64,000 nt of DNA, from positions 3,030,081 through 3,094,080 of the forward strand of contig JAPTYO010000020.1 of the NCBI GenBank assembly GCA_036873135.1, written 5' to 3'. The notes beneath the pieces were generated by a model, which worked only from the letters and a program-made list of their open reading frames with translations, was not told where the DNA came from and searched no databases. Position 1 is the first letter of the stretch; each line of letters starts with the position of its first letter. Position numbers and translations under genes: made by a program. Shown here one piece after another: positions 46,598-58,634 of the stretch. The stretch is from Clarkia xantiana subsp. parviflora. Its lineage: Eukaryota; Streptophyta; Magnoliopsida; Myrtales; Onagraceae.

Positions 46598-46735
46598 CTC
46601 ACAGAGTGTTGTGTTTTAAGATGATCCTTATTAGATAACAGTAATAGTAGCAACAAGTTTGCTTATAAGTAGAATAATTCTTATTCATGCTGCATACCAA
46701 ATCAGTGAGTCCCTGAATAGTAAAGTAATAGCAGG

Positions 46736-47115
46736 GAAGGATATAGAACTGGTCTGGTTCGGAACTGTCTTATTTAGTTCCAGTCTAATATGAGATTAGG
46801 TTTTAATTGAGACCGGTTCTAGACTGTTCTGCAAAAGAAATGGTATGTCTAGGAACCGATCCAGGATTGTTCTGCAAAAATGTTTAAGTTTAGTTCTGAA
46901 CCAGTCTGGACCATTTTTTATGAATGCTTGAATTAGTTTATTTAAAAATAATAATAATTAATAGTCGAAAACCGGTTTCGGTCCAGTTCCGGACCAATTC
47001 TGAAGAAGTATACTCACAATTCTTATTCCTGTTGAAAGAAGTATACCCATTGTAGAATTGGACCAGTTCCAGATTTCGAACCAATTTCAAACCGGTCCAG
47101 CCGGACCGGTTTAAG
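46736..47115. repeat. GGTTCGGAAC/ACCGG-rich block upstream of PAL
   Basis: Dense imperfect ggtctggttcgg, accggttt and ttccagtcc motifs in both orientations, ending in ccggtccagccggaccgg. Probably a decayed hAT-like element. Confidence 0.45.
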
Positions 47116-47159
47116 TGCCCAAGTGACGAATTGCTTATGTAGTATATTATATCCATCCA

Positions 47160-47508
47160 TCCCTTTTCACCAACCCCCTCTTATTTTCTCATCAAGAAGT
47201 AAACTAAGCCACGAAGTTGGTGTAGTTCTTGCATGTCATGTCACCACCCACAATTCCTCCACGTGTCTTCATCCCATCCGTCCACTCTTCTACTTAAATC
47301 CAACGGCCTACCCTACATTTCAACTAACCCATCGGCCAATCCACCAAACACTCATCAATGAACCCTTCTATTTAAACCCTCTCCCTTCTCATTCAACCTC
47401 AGGAAAATTTCCCATCATATTTCTTAGGGATTTTCCTTGTACATTTTCTCAACATCCAAACAACCCCTTATACCTTAACTCATACTAGCGCGTGGAACGA
47501 CCGATAAT
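47160..47508 (+). promoter_or_regulatory. PAL promoter and 5' UTR
   Basis: Contains an AC element accaacc at 47169-47175 (MYB-binding type of phenylpropanoid genes), a G-box cacgtg at 47260-47265, a cctaccc AC-like site near 47308, and a TATA-like tatttaaa at 47369-47376, followed by a CT-rich leader to the ATG at 47509. Role of the sites is inferred from known PAL promoters. Confidence 0.6.
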
Positions 47509-50500
47509 ATGGACATAGCGCGTGAAAACGGCAATGGGGTCCACGACCTTTTCATCGGCGGCGACCCTTTGAACTGGGGAGTGGCGGCGGAATCGCTCAA
47601 GGGGTCCCACCTCGACGAGGTGAAGAAAATGGTGGCTGACTCGAGGAAGGCGGTGGTTCGGTTGGGCGGCAAGACGCTGTCAATAGCTGAGGTGGTGGCG
47701 GCTGCGGCGGCGCTGGGTGGCGCCGGCAGCCGGGTCGAGCTTAATGAGGAGGCTAGGGCTGGGGTCAAGGCGAGCAGCGACTGGGTTATGGATAGCATGA
47801 GGAAGGGTACAGATAGTTACGGTGTGACCACTGGGTTCGGTGCCACGTCACACCGGAGGACCAATAACGGCGAGGCTCTTCAGAAGGAACTTATAAGGTA
47901 GTTAACGGTTAATGTTCTATAAATTTTCCCATTTATGTTTTGTTTGTTTTATCATTTATGGGAAGATGGTGACTTTCTTTGCATGTATAGCGGCAAATAG
48001 TATCTTGTTTATTTATTTAATTTTAAAAAGTAAAGTAAAGTAAAATGAAATTAATTATAATTCAAATCGATTTATTCGTCGATAAATTACGAGAGAATGA
48101 TGAATGAATTAGAATTTGAGAGAGAAATTAAAATAACTAATAATTTAATATAAATTTCATTGAATTACGACTGATGAAAAATCGACCATTTCATTTTAAT
48201 AAAATTTAAAAGTAAATAGTAATTCTAGCCTCTAGGTGTTTTTTTAAAAGGGGAATATTTATAGTTGGTAGGTGGATTATTACTAATACGGCTTGGATAT
48301 TGTGAAATTCCTAATTTGGTGAAGGGTCATGATAACTTAATTAGGTACGTTATTATTAAAATATGGTTTTAAATTATTTAGATTGTACAGCTTTTTAAGT
48401 AAGACATTATTACAGTTATTATATTACAAGCCTGCTAAAAAAAATATTATAGTATATTTTATTAAAAGCCTACAAAAAAAATTGGCATCATATGGAAATT
48501 AAACTATTACATTACATAGTGGCCAGAAAAAAAAAAATATTACATTACATAGTTTATAGTTATGCCTGATCAGACATAGTCTTATAGATTAGATGACCAA
48601 GTTTAGTATAATTAAAAGTATGAAGTTACACGAGGGTGAGGTGGTTAATTGTCCCTCGAGCAATGTGTATTTTAATCTTAAAAGTGTAACTATTTTCGAT
48701 TTAACTATTTAAAATAATTATATTTACCCTTATGACTTTTTTTTTTTTTTTACTTTGATTATTTTTATCATATTTCAATTTGTATCCCCTCGTAAGAAAA
48801 ATCATATCTTCGTGCCCGGATACGATCCAAGACGAGTTAGTAACTAAGTGCATCGAGTTATATGTTAATGAATAATCGCATTTCAGATAGTTAAGAAACT
48901 TATAGTAAAAAAACTAAAAATCGTTAATGTAATAAAAATATAATGGGATATAATTATAGTAGAAATATAATTATCCCTTTATTTTTTTTTTCTAATGTTT
49001 ATTTTTTCTCTAGTGGCTACATATACCTTTTCTAAGTGGCCTCCAAGAACAAGGCACACACGAATTGTCTGTTCAATCTGTTCCTCATAAAATCTTTATG
49101 TAACCCCACCCAACATAAAGAACTGCCGCATAAATTTTTACTAGATTGTTTCATTTTTCCAATGTCTTGTCGAAATGTTTGACAAATTATTATTATTACA
49201 ACTTACAGATTCTTGAACGCGGGTATCTTTGGAAATGCGACCGAGTCGCGCCACACACTGCCCCACACATCCACACGTGCGGCCATGCTCGTCAGGATCA
49301 ACACTCTCCTTCAGGGTTACTCTGGTATCCGTTTCGAAATTCTGGAAGCAATCACCGCACTTCTTAATCACAACGTGACCCCATGCCTCCCTCTCAGAGG
49401 CACAATCACGGCCTCCGGTGACTTAGTCCCCCTGTCCTACATTGCTGGGCTTCTTACCGGAAGGCCCAACTCCAAAGCAGTTGGGCCGGACGGTAAAATC
49501 CTGAATGCGACCCAAGCATTCGATAAGTCAGGAATTAAAGGTGGGTTCTTTGAGCTGCAACCCAAGGAGGGTTTAGCTCTAGTGAACGGAACCGCTGTTG
49601 GGTCAGGGTTAGCTTCTGTGGTCCTTTACGAAGCCAACATACTGGCGGTCCTAGCCGAAGTCTTGTCCGGGATTTTTGCGGAGGTCATGCAAGGAAAATC
49701 CGAGTTCACCGACCACTTGACCCACAAGTTAAAGCACCATCCTGGCCAGATTGAGGCTGCAGCTATAATGGAACACATTCTAGATGGAAGCTCCTATGTG
49801 AAAGAGGCCCAAAGGGTTCATGCCATGGACACACTTCAAAAGCCTAAGCAAGATAGGTATGCACTTAGGACATCTCCTCAATGGCTAGGACCGCTAATCG
49901 AGGTCATTCGGGCTTCGACTAAGATGATCGAGCGGGAGATCAACTCTGTGAACGATAATCCGTTAATCGATGTCTCGAGGAGCAAGGCCATCCACGGAGG
50001 GAACTTCCAGGGTACTCCGATCGGGGTATCTATGGACAACAGCAGACTGGCAATTGCGTCGATCGGGAAATTGATGTTTGCTCAATTCTCCGAACTTGTC
50101 AATGACTTTTACAACAATGGTTTACCCTCGAACCTCTCTGGAGGCCGAAACCCTAGCTTGGATTACGGGTTTAAGGGTGCGGAGATTGCGATGGCCTCGT
50201 ACTGCTCAGAGCTCCAGTTTCTGGCTAACCCGGTTACGAACCATGTTCAAAGCGCGGAGCAACATAACCAAGATGTGAACTCCTTAGGGCTTATTTCAGC
50301 TAGGAAAACAGAAGAGGCAGTGGACATATTGAAGCTCATGTCAACTACATTTTTGGTAGCCCTTTGCCAAGCCATTGACTTAAGGCACCTTGAGGAGGTT
50401 CTTAAGGGCACTATCAAGAACACAATTGGTCAAGTGGCTAGAAAGGTCCTACTAATGGACCTCAATGGCAATCTCCACGAATCTCGGTTCAGCGAAAAGG

Positions 50501-50958
50501 ACTTACTTCTGGTGGTCGATCGGGAATATGTTTTTACATATGTTGACGATGTTTGTAGCGCAAGTTACCCATTGATGCAGAAACTAAGGCAAGTTCTTGT
50601 GGAGGTTTCTTTGTCCAACAAAGAGAGGGAGATAAACCCGACCACCTCGGTCTTTCAGAAGATCGGGGCATTCGAGGAAGAGCTCAAAACTACACTGCCT
50701 AAAGAAGTGGAAAGGGCTCGAGTCGAGTGGGAGAATGGAACCGCTAAAATTGGAAACCGAATCAAGGAATGTAGATCGTACCCACTTTACCGAGCGGTTC
50801 GGGAGGAGCTTGGAACGGGTTTGCTGACCGGAGAGAATGTGTTATCTCCGGGGGAGGACTTCGATAAGGTATTTATTGCGATGTGTGAGGGGAAGCTGAT
50901 TGATCCATTGATGGAGTGCTTGAAGGAGTGGAATGGAGCTCCCTTGCCTATTTGCTAG
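47509..50958 (+). CDS. PAL: Phenylalanine ammonia-lyase
   Basis: Two exons, 47509-47897 and 49209-50958, split by a 1311-bp GT/AG intron in phase 2 within an Arg codon (residue 130), the usual PAL intron position. Together 712 aa, the typical length. PAL deaminates L-phenylalanine to trans-cinnamate, the entry to lignin, flavonoids and salicylate; it acts as a cytosolic tetramer. The Ala198-Ser199-Gly200 triad ([14 protein letters not shown]) forms the MIO cofactor. The catalytic Tyr104 lies in [10 protein letters not shown]. Phe131 at the selectivity position points to Phe rather than Tyr preference. Conserved [20 protein letters not shown] and the C-terminal [12 protein letters not shown] are present. 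A slightly unusual [11 protein letters not shown] has Arg where Cys is common. No stop or shift, so it is most likely functional; the upstream AC elements fit MYB and stress control. Confidence 0.97.
47898..49208 (+). other. PAL intron
   Basis: gtagtt donor and acttacag acceptor. AT-rich, no gene or obvious element inside; a poly-T run near 48738 and several poly-A runs. Confidence 0.9.
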
Positions 50959-51659
50959 GGGAGGTAGCTTGGGCTTCAAGAAACTACAAATACTGCAAAG
51001 TTATTATCATTTTTTCATTTGATATATGTGTCTATTCGTACCATGTCCGCATAATTGTGAACTTGGATAAAGTTTGATGTTTTACTCTTGATAATGATGC
51101 TACAATTAGTATATCAACATTATTCTTCATATTCCCTTGTTTGTTTTTGAGATACTTTTTGTTTTTCATGCACAAAATGTTTAAAAAAAATAACATTCGC
51201 CTAATGATATTCTAGTATATATATAAGGGTTTAAAATAGAGTTTAAATAATTGATGAAAAATGCACTTTTACATAAATTACAATGTATCTTATCTATATG
51301 CTGAAAAATGTTATGTAATAAACTCGATTTCAGTTTAAGCTAAATAGCATGTGTCAATCTTAAATACTTTAACATATGTGCGAGTGTTAATGTATAGGTT
51401 GTAATGCCCACAAATTTAAACAATTATTATCACTAATTAAATTCAATATTTTCTAAGTTCATTAATCACTTGGTCTAAACAATAAAACAAATAATACATT
51501 GGACATGCGTAGTATTTTTTTTACTTATAAAGATGTTTGAATTACTTTTTCTCTTCCTGATATGAGACAAATCGGGGTGTCACAATCTTAAAATACATGA
51601 CGTACACATTAATGTCTCAATACGTGACTAGAAATTTACAGAGTCTACGAAGCTACATA

Positions 51660-51690
<31 letters not shown>

Positions 51691-53539
51691 GTCACTTGGT
51701 ATTTTCTTGAATTGGGGACGCACAAATATGTAAAGTTTGATGTGGTTAATACTTCTTAATTCTCAAAATTACCTATTTTTTTATCTCTTACTTAAATGAG
51801 GTTTTATGTGATATATATAGTTGTGTAACCAAGGAAAATGATAGTGAACATTTTCATACGGTTTATTTTTTCTTGGAGAAGGTGCACCAAACATTAGTAC
51901 TCTTCTGGATATATATGTATATAAAAAAAAAAAGAGAAAAATAAAATTGGCCAAAAAAATGGGGACAATGAAGTAGACATTTTCATTAAAAAAAAAAAGA
52001 AGAAAAAGATGTACACGTTTTCAGGATTTGTATTTTTCGTGGACAAGTTGCAACAATCATGAGCATTGTTATTGGAGAAGTTGCACCAATTATGGGTCTT
52101 TTTCAGCTATTGAGACATGGGCTTGAATATGGGCCTAAAAACATGGGCTTGAATATGTGGCATACTTGATCATCCTGAAGAACAATCAATGTATTGTAAT
52201 TTTCTAGATAGGTCGCTAAGGGTTCTGTGCAGCCTGTATATGTTCATACTCAAGATTAAAGAACATGTTGCAGATATGTTTATCAAGGTATTGACTGTGA
52301 AAAAACATTATTACTTGGTTGGTAAGGGGATTTTCTAAAATACTTTTTTTACTATTAGGGATGACTTAATTATAACATAAGTAAAACTTAAAAGTATAAT
52401 TTTTTTTTAGCTACAATTAGAATTTGCATCACACCATTGTTAATATCAATTTATCAATAAGGTTTACCTTTTGGGCAATAGAAAAATACAAAAAAAGATA
52501 CCTCAAAGTATTATACTTGTGAAACATGATTGAAATACCGATAGTAAGTTGGCTATAGATAATTTGTTTCCACCATATACATGAATGAAGAGGACGATGA
52601 CGATTAGAGTGGAAAAAGATAGAGTCAATCGGAACTAAACTCATCCAACTATGTTCATATAAGACTGAATTCTAACTGTGATGCATCTGCATTATTGACA
52701 CATTTATATAAGGACCGATTCTATATCTACTTGGCATATATGAAGAGAGGCATACATGCCTCATTAAGTAATGTAGTAAAAGTTGCAAATTCAAAACAAT
52801 CAGACCTATTACAAGCCACCTAGACATCAGTTCAGCTGCAATGTATATTTAAATACATGGATTTAGAACAAATATATTGCTGAATGAGGATAAATGAAAC
52901 CTAACTGCACAATTCTTAAAACAGTACCTCCTTCCATAATCTAACAACTATAAAACAGAATAGACATATAGTGCATGAACTTCTGTGAATACATGTAGTT
53001 CAGGGCAATTTGCAGAGGTTATTGAATATAATGCACATCCAAAAGTGTTAAGGGAACCAATAAGTGGACGAGAGAGGCCTAGCTTTGTGTTAAATCAGAA
53101 TTCTTAAACAAATCAAACACTTACTAATGATAAAAATTATGTAATCAGACATGATGAAATTGAATTTGAATCTGCAGTTTTTTTTTTTTTTTTTTTGTAA
53201 ACTTGAACATCGCAGCCACAAGAAATTCATGAATCAGCACCTAATTTTGGACCATGCGCGACACGCGTGACATGTGACGCGCTAAATAAGGAAATTTCTA
53301 AATATAACAAGTCAAGAAGTTTCCAATAATGACTCCTGCAAAAATTAGGATAGTTTATGTATTTATTACAGAAAATATTTGTTGAATATTTAGTATTAAA
53401 TTTCTGAATATTTAGCATTTATTAGCAAAATAAATCAGTAATATTTGTTGCTTAGATTAGGCTAGACCTATATATACTAGTATGTTTACGTTAAAAAAAA
53501 AATCAACGACAGTAATAAAGCTAAATAATATTTTTTACA
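50959..53539. other. PAL 3' flank and intergenic stretch
   Basis: PAL 3' UTR and polyadenylation region at first, then AT-rich DNA with a (ta)n run at 51664-51690, poly-A runs and a copia RNase H remnant at 52255-52334. A poly-T run lies at about 53178. No further gene recognised. Confidence 0.5.
52255..52334 (+). pseudogene. Short copia RNase H C-terminal remnant
   Basis: About 26 codons read IKEHVADMFIKVLTVKKHYY and LVGKG, matching the end of copia polyproteins (usual ADIFTKAL...H...GKLG). Nothing else of the element is clear. Confidence 0.6.
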
Positions 53540-54153
53540 TTGGTTTCGGGGAAAATTAATCTTCTTCAACCTCTAGCATCTTCACGTTTTACTGAAGCTC
53601 CATCCATCGAATTCGTCCACCCCCCTTTGACGTCCGAAGCACCTCCCACCGACTTCCGCCGGTCTCGTCGCTTCATTCCCGAAATCGACCTCGCTCTCCC
53701 TGACCACCAAAGCCACCACCAGCGACGGGATCTTCATCTCCGAGATCCAGGCACTACTGGTTTCAGCCAGTCCCGAACTCCATGCCCGCGCTCCCCAACA
53801 CATAGCTCCGATCCAGCACCGCACCACCAACTCCGACACGCTCCTCCACTCTGTCGACAACCTCCTGTGACCACCAACAGGTGCAGTCAAGATTGATTAG
53901 ACACAATCCAGTCTATCTCTCAGTCGCGACTCTGAGAACCATCTCCAACATCACCTTGGGCATCCAGACACTCCAGTTCACTGGTGTCCGACCCAGCAGC
54001 CACCGATTGCTCCAGCTCCACCTCTGTTCATATGTGGCACTCAAATCTGTAACACCACCATCACCATTGGAAGCCAGCAAGAATCATCGCAGTAGAAGGA
54101 CGTGGAATTATCTTTACGGAAGGTTAGTGGAGAAACCTGCAACACTTAATTAA
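53540..54153 (+). other. C-rich open frames, unrecognised
   Basis: Two adjoining frames (53540-53896 and 53881-54153) in a region much richer in C than its neighbours, encoding Pro/His/Arg/Ser-rich sequence without known domains. The base bias (repeated ccacca, tccgac) can by itself produce open frames. It might be a decayed exon, an LTR or a non-coding transcript; I cannot decide. Confidence 0.25.
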
Positions 54154-54724
54154 TGGTTCATACATATTCATGCTTTTGTTTGGTGGTATATAACATGCGT
54201 GAATTTGATTTAATTAAAAGGTTCTTCCCTGTGTTACTTATCCTTGTTTGTTATCGTACAGGTAGTTGTGTTTTTACATAACCCTAAACTCTAATTCTAA
54301 AAACCAAACTTGAGCAACCCATGATTGTCATAATCCTAATTAGAGCAGTACTCAATTCTATAGCTTCATGTTTATCTTATTTCAGATTTATTTTTAGTCT
54401 TCCATGTATTTTTAAGTCATACTGTATTAGATAATTTAGAATATGATTTTATGGTAAGATAATTAGAACTAGATATTAACGTAGCAAATAAAGTGAATTG
54501 AGTACCGAAAGGACGTGATTAATTTCATGTGTTTTAATTCGTAACAGAACCCCCGAATCCAAATTTCTTATCGTAGGCCGATTTAATACCTAAGCGTTTA
54601 ATTCGTTATTCACTAGGTAATTTAGGTTTCGAGTTAACCTTTAATTAACTAGTGGCGACTCTTTCAAAATTGCACGTTTTCAAAACGTAGTCGTCTTATG
54701 TCAGATTTTAGGTCCGACAGAAGT
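54154..54724. other. Intergenic stretch, no gene
   Basis: Contains cgagttaacctttaattaac and aaaacgtagtcgtcttatg near 54630-54710, but no recognised coding sequence. Confidence 0.4.
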
Positions 54725-55272
54725 GTTGAAATAGCTATAAATGTTGAAACTCGACCATGCAAGCTTCACTCTCTCACACACACTCAGATGGAAGTTTAGC
54801 TTCGGCTTGAAATTAGACAGAAGAGAATTGTAGTGAACTCCGAACAGAAGAAATTGGACTCGAAAATGATTTGTCTTACTTGACTTAATAAAATAACGAA
54901 AATTACATCACTTAAATAGCTAAAGCAAAACAGGAAAATGAATACATGATGTCCATTAACAGATCAACTACCAAATTGGATGCTAAACCCTAGAGAAATC
55001 AACTAAAAATCTGCAACAAAAACAACAAACACATGCTGAAATGAAGCTGAACCGGATTTGTAGGGATGGTTTGACTCGGTCCGGCCAGTTCGGAAGTCAC
55101 CTAACTGTTTTACCAAAATTTTGAACTCCAACAGCTACCTGATCATCTTCTTCTTCTTTGATGGTTCTTTAATGAACCCTAACTGCTTCAATTCAACAAT
55201 AAGTAGAGGATTGAATCAACATATGAAATTGAGTGCAAAAATCACGAAATCGCAAAACTAGATGAGAAGAAT
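54725..55272. repeat. Direct repeat copy A (about 550 bp)
   Basis: Closely similar, in the same orientation, to 58065-58634, starting ttgaaatagctataaatg and ending gatgagaagaat; copy A lacks an 11-bp segment present in B. Read on the minus strand it resembles an LTR (TATA-like ctatttaag, ends near ...tttcaaca), but no primer site or coding region could be tied to it. A copia LTR begins exactly at its end. Confidence 0.75.
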
Positions 55273-55714
55273 GTTAAGAATCAACATTGACTTACCATTA
55301 TGGGCTAATACTAATTTACCATTATAGGCCAAGACTTATTTATCGTCATGGGCCAAAACTTGAATATTTCGGCTAAAAGAGTTGGTCCATGATGAAAATG
55401 GATCTAGATAGTATTCTAGATAACTCTAGGAACTAAATAAGTGTAGGAAATTCTAGAGAGTTTCTAAGGAGTTCTTACTCTAGATATTTCTTAGTCTAGG
55501 GATTTCTTTAGTCTCATATAAATAGGAGTAGAGTTATTTGTAGTGAACAAGTAAGAAAAGTAATAACACCACCACAACAACAACCACCACCACCACAAGT
55601 TGTAAGAGTCTCTTATCATATTTAGAGTAAGAGAGTTATATATATACGAGTTCTTCTCTTGTTGGTGAAGTACAGTCTTGGGCAAGTGCAAATCGGCACT
55701 TCGTTATTTTTACA
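55272..55714 (+). repeat. 5' LTR of a copia element (443 bp)
   Basis: Starts tgttaagaatcaacattg and ends atttttaca, directly before the primer site tggtatcagagcc (55715), complementary to initiator-Met tRNA. No 3' copy found. Confidence 0.85.
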
Positions 55715-55727
55715 TGGTATCAGAGCC
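55715..55727 (+). other. Primer binding site (tRNA-iMet type)
   Basis: tggtatcagagcc directly follows the LTR end; the classic copia primer site. Confidence 0.9.
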
Positions 55728-55787
55728 ACTTTTGCGGTAACGCGGAGCGATTCAAGATCGGGATTGAAGAACTTGGGAACTCGAAAT

Positions 55788-57104
55788 ATGGATGTTGCCG
55801 GTCGTGTGGTTGGACAAGGAATGGAGCTGCTGAACTCATCAAATTATCGAATTTGGAAGTCCTGCATGGATTCGTATCTCGTGAGCGAAGACTTGTGGGA
55901 CATCGTTGGAGGCAATGATACAATCGCCCCAGACGAGACCACCAGAAACAGTGAAAAGCTCAAGCGCTGGAAGCGGAGGAATGCCAATGCGGAGTTTGCC
56001 TTGAAGAGATCGATATCGTCAGCGGTGTTTGAGAATATCTCACGATGCACCTCTGCAAGTTCGATCTGGAAGACGCTAGACCAGCTATACAACAAGAAGA
56101 ACGAGGCGCGGTTACAAATGTTGGAGACGGATCTGGCGAATGCGAAACATGGTGAGTCTTCGATTTCACAGTTCTTTCTAAAAGTGAAGAACTTGTGTTC
56201 AGAAATTAATTTACTCAACTCGGAGGAGCCAATTTCGGAAGTGCGGATAAAACGATATATTTTTCGAGGATTACGTCCCGACTATTTTCCGATTGTTACA
56301 TCGATTCAAGGGTCGGTCCAACAACCATCATTGGAGGAGTTTGAGAACCTTCTAGTTTCACAGGAGTCGCTGGCTAAAAAAAATGGCCGAGGTAAAGCTG
56401 GAGGAAGATCAATGCGCACTCGTGGCTCAAGTAAAAGACAATGACGCCAGGAAAAAGGTTGGTGGGAATGCGGAGTCGTCTTGCGGAAAAGATTTCAAAT
56501 GTTATCGGTGTGGGAAGCCTGGACATCTAAAGAGAAATTGTTGGACCAGACTGAAGGAGAGTAACATGGTAGAATATAAGACCTCAATTGAAGATGAAGA
56601 GTGGGCTAAATGTTTTCTAGCCAAGACCACCCCCACGTGTGCATTTGTAGCACGAGACTCGGGAAATGAGTGGATTGTAGATTCCGGTTGCGGTCATCAT
56701 CTCACTGGAGACGAACATCAGTTCTCTAATTTTCGTCCTCATGGAGGAGAAGAGGTTATACTCACAGCGGATGATACCATTCACCATGTTGAGAAGGAAG
56801 GCACGGCGGAACATCGATCAAGCTCAATAATGTTTATCATGTTCCAGGGATGAAGAGAAATCTCATTTCAGTGGCAAATGCAGTTGATTCAGGTATGTAC
56901 GTTTTATTTGGTCCGAATGATGTGAAGTTTCTCATGAATGTTGAGATAATCAAGGCAGACGTAGTTCACATCGGAGAGCGAGTAGACGACATGTTTGTGA
57001 TACCGGCTTCTAGTAAGGTAACTTCTTCAAAGAAGGTTCATGGAAAATGGGTAGTTCAAATCCTCGCGGAGACGTCTATGGAGAAGCCGATGATAAGCAA
57101 GTAG
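55788..57104 (+). pseudogene. Copia gag-protease remnant without integrase or RT
   Basis: Gag starts at ATG 55788 (MDVAGRVVGQGMELLNSSNY) and continues with typical copia gag (WDIVGG, SIWKTLDQLY, NEARLQMLETDLA). At about 56385-56444 the frame shifts by one into the next segment, which has a CCHC knuckle (CYRCGKPGHLKRNC, about 56501) and a protease site (WIVDSGCGHHLTGD, about 56672). A second break near 56850 leads into NLISVANAVDSG, the protease-integrase linker, ending at TAG 57102. Integrase, RT and RNase H are missing, so this is a deleted, non-autonomous copy. Confidence 0.85.
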
Positions 57105-58064
57105 TAAAGCAAGGATCGCGGAAATCGATCATCAAGCCAGTTTGCGACTGAGATAAGAATATATTTGTGCTTATTCTTACTTCCTTGCAAGCCCGAAGGC
57201 TAAGAGCAAATATTCGTCTCATGAGAAAGATAAGGAAGATCCACAATTGGAGATATTTGATGGAGTCAAAGTGATGACACTGACACTAGGAGAGAAGTGT
57301 TGAAACAAAATTTCATCACTAAATAGGAATTTGATCGTCGATAAAGGAGGAAAAGACAAGGCCTCAAGGGAAGTTAAAATAAGAGCTTCTAAACCACAAG
57401 AGATCAACGGAAGAAGGTATTCTTGATCGACTAAAGGTGGAGCAGACAATGTAGGAAGAATGAAGACCTCGAGAAGCGAAAGAAGTAAAAGTTCGAAGAT
57501 TCATCGAGGTAGAAAATTCGAATTGCGGAATGAAAGCTCTACCGGATTTAACGAGAAGAAGAGAATTTATGGAGGTGGAAAAGTACGACTGAAGAATCAA
57601 GAGCGACATAAATCCGAAGGCAACATTGACTAGAAGAATTATGAAGGAAAGTCAATGTTGAGGGCATGAGTGAGCAAATTACCCAGTTGGAACTGGAACA
57701 GGTCATTTGGATAGGTTCTGGGTAGATGTAAACGGTTATGGGATAAAAAATTCAAGAACCGGTAGTTTCGGCTCCGGTTCCGGGATAAGGGTTCGGTACC
57801 CAAATACCCGTAACCAGGACCGTTTTAAACTAAACAATAAACAATTAATAGATAATAATATAATAGAACTAAAAGTTGTGTGACTACTAACTAGGGTTTT
57901 GATGATTTATTTGAAATCAGGTTATTTGTGGAAAATGTGGGAATTGTTTTTATAAATTCACTAGGAACAGTACACGTTTCAGTGTCAACTGGGTACCTAG
58001 AAACTGGTCCCAACTGGGTATCCAAACCCGGTTCAAACTGGTACCCAGAATTAGATTATTTAGC
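57105..58064. other. Non-coding remnant and accgg-rich block
   Basis: 57105-57660 is A/G-rich (repeated agaag, cgaag, ggaag) and may be the decayed tail of the copia element. 57690-58060 is filled with gaaccggt, tacccgg and ctgggtacc motifs in both orientations, like the other hAT-style blocks. Confidence 0.4.
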
Positions 58065-58634
58065 TTGAAATAGCTATAAATGTTGAAACTCGACCATGCA
58101 AGCTTCACTCACTCACACACACTCAGATGGAAGTTTAGCTTCGGCTTGAATCAACAAAATGAAATTAGACAGAAGAGAATTGCAGTGAACTCCGAACACA
58201 AGAAATTGGACTCGAAAATGATTTGTATTACTCGACTTAATGAGAAAACGAAAATTACATCACTTAAAATAGCTAAAGCGAAACGGAAAAATGAATACTC
58301 GATGTCCACTAACCGATCAACTACCAAATTGGATGCTAAACACTAAAGAAATCAGCTAAGAATCTGCAACAGAAATGAAAATAACAAACACATGCTGAAA
58401 TGAAGCTGAATCAGATTTGCAGGGATGGTTTGACTCGGTCCGGCCGGTTCGAAAGTCACCTAATTGTTTTACTGAAATTTTGAACTCCAACTGCTACCTG
58501 ATCATCTTCTTCTTCTTCGATGGTTATTTGATGAACCCTAACTGCTTCAGTTCAACAATAAGTAGCAGATGATTGAATAAATATATGAAATTGAGTGCAA
58601 AAATCACGAAATCGTGAAACTAGATGAGAAGAAT
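58065..58634. repeat. Direct repeat copy B (about 570 bp)
   Basis: Second copy of 54725-55272 in the same orientation. It continues past the gatgagaagaat site with tagagacgaaatcg, uninterrupted by the copia LTR found there in copy A. Confidence 0.75.

Noticed and set aside
47123..47488. 121-codon frame just before PAL
   Set aside because: Lies in the PAL promoter and leader; no homology and CT-rich composition.
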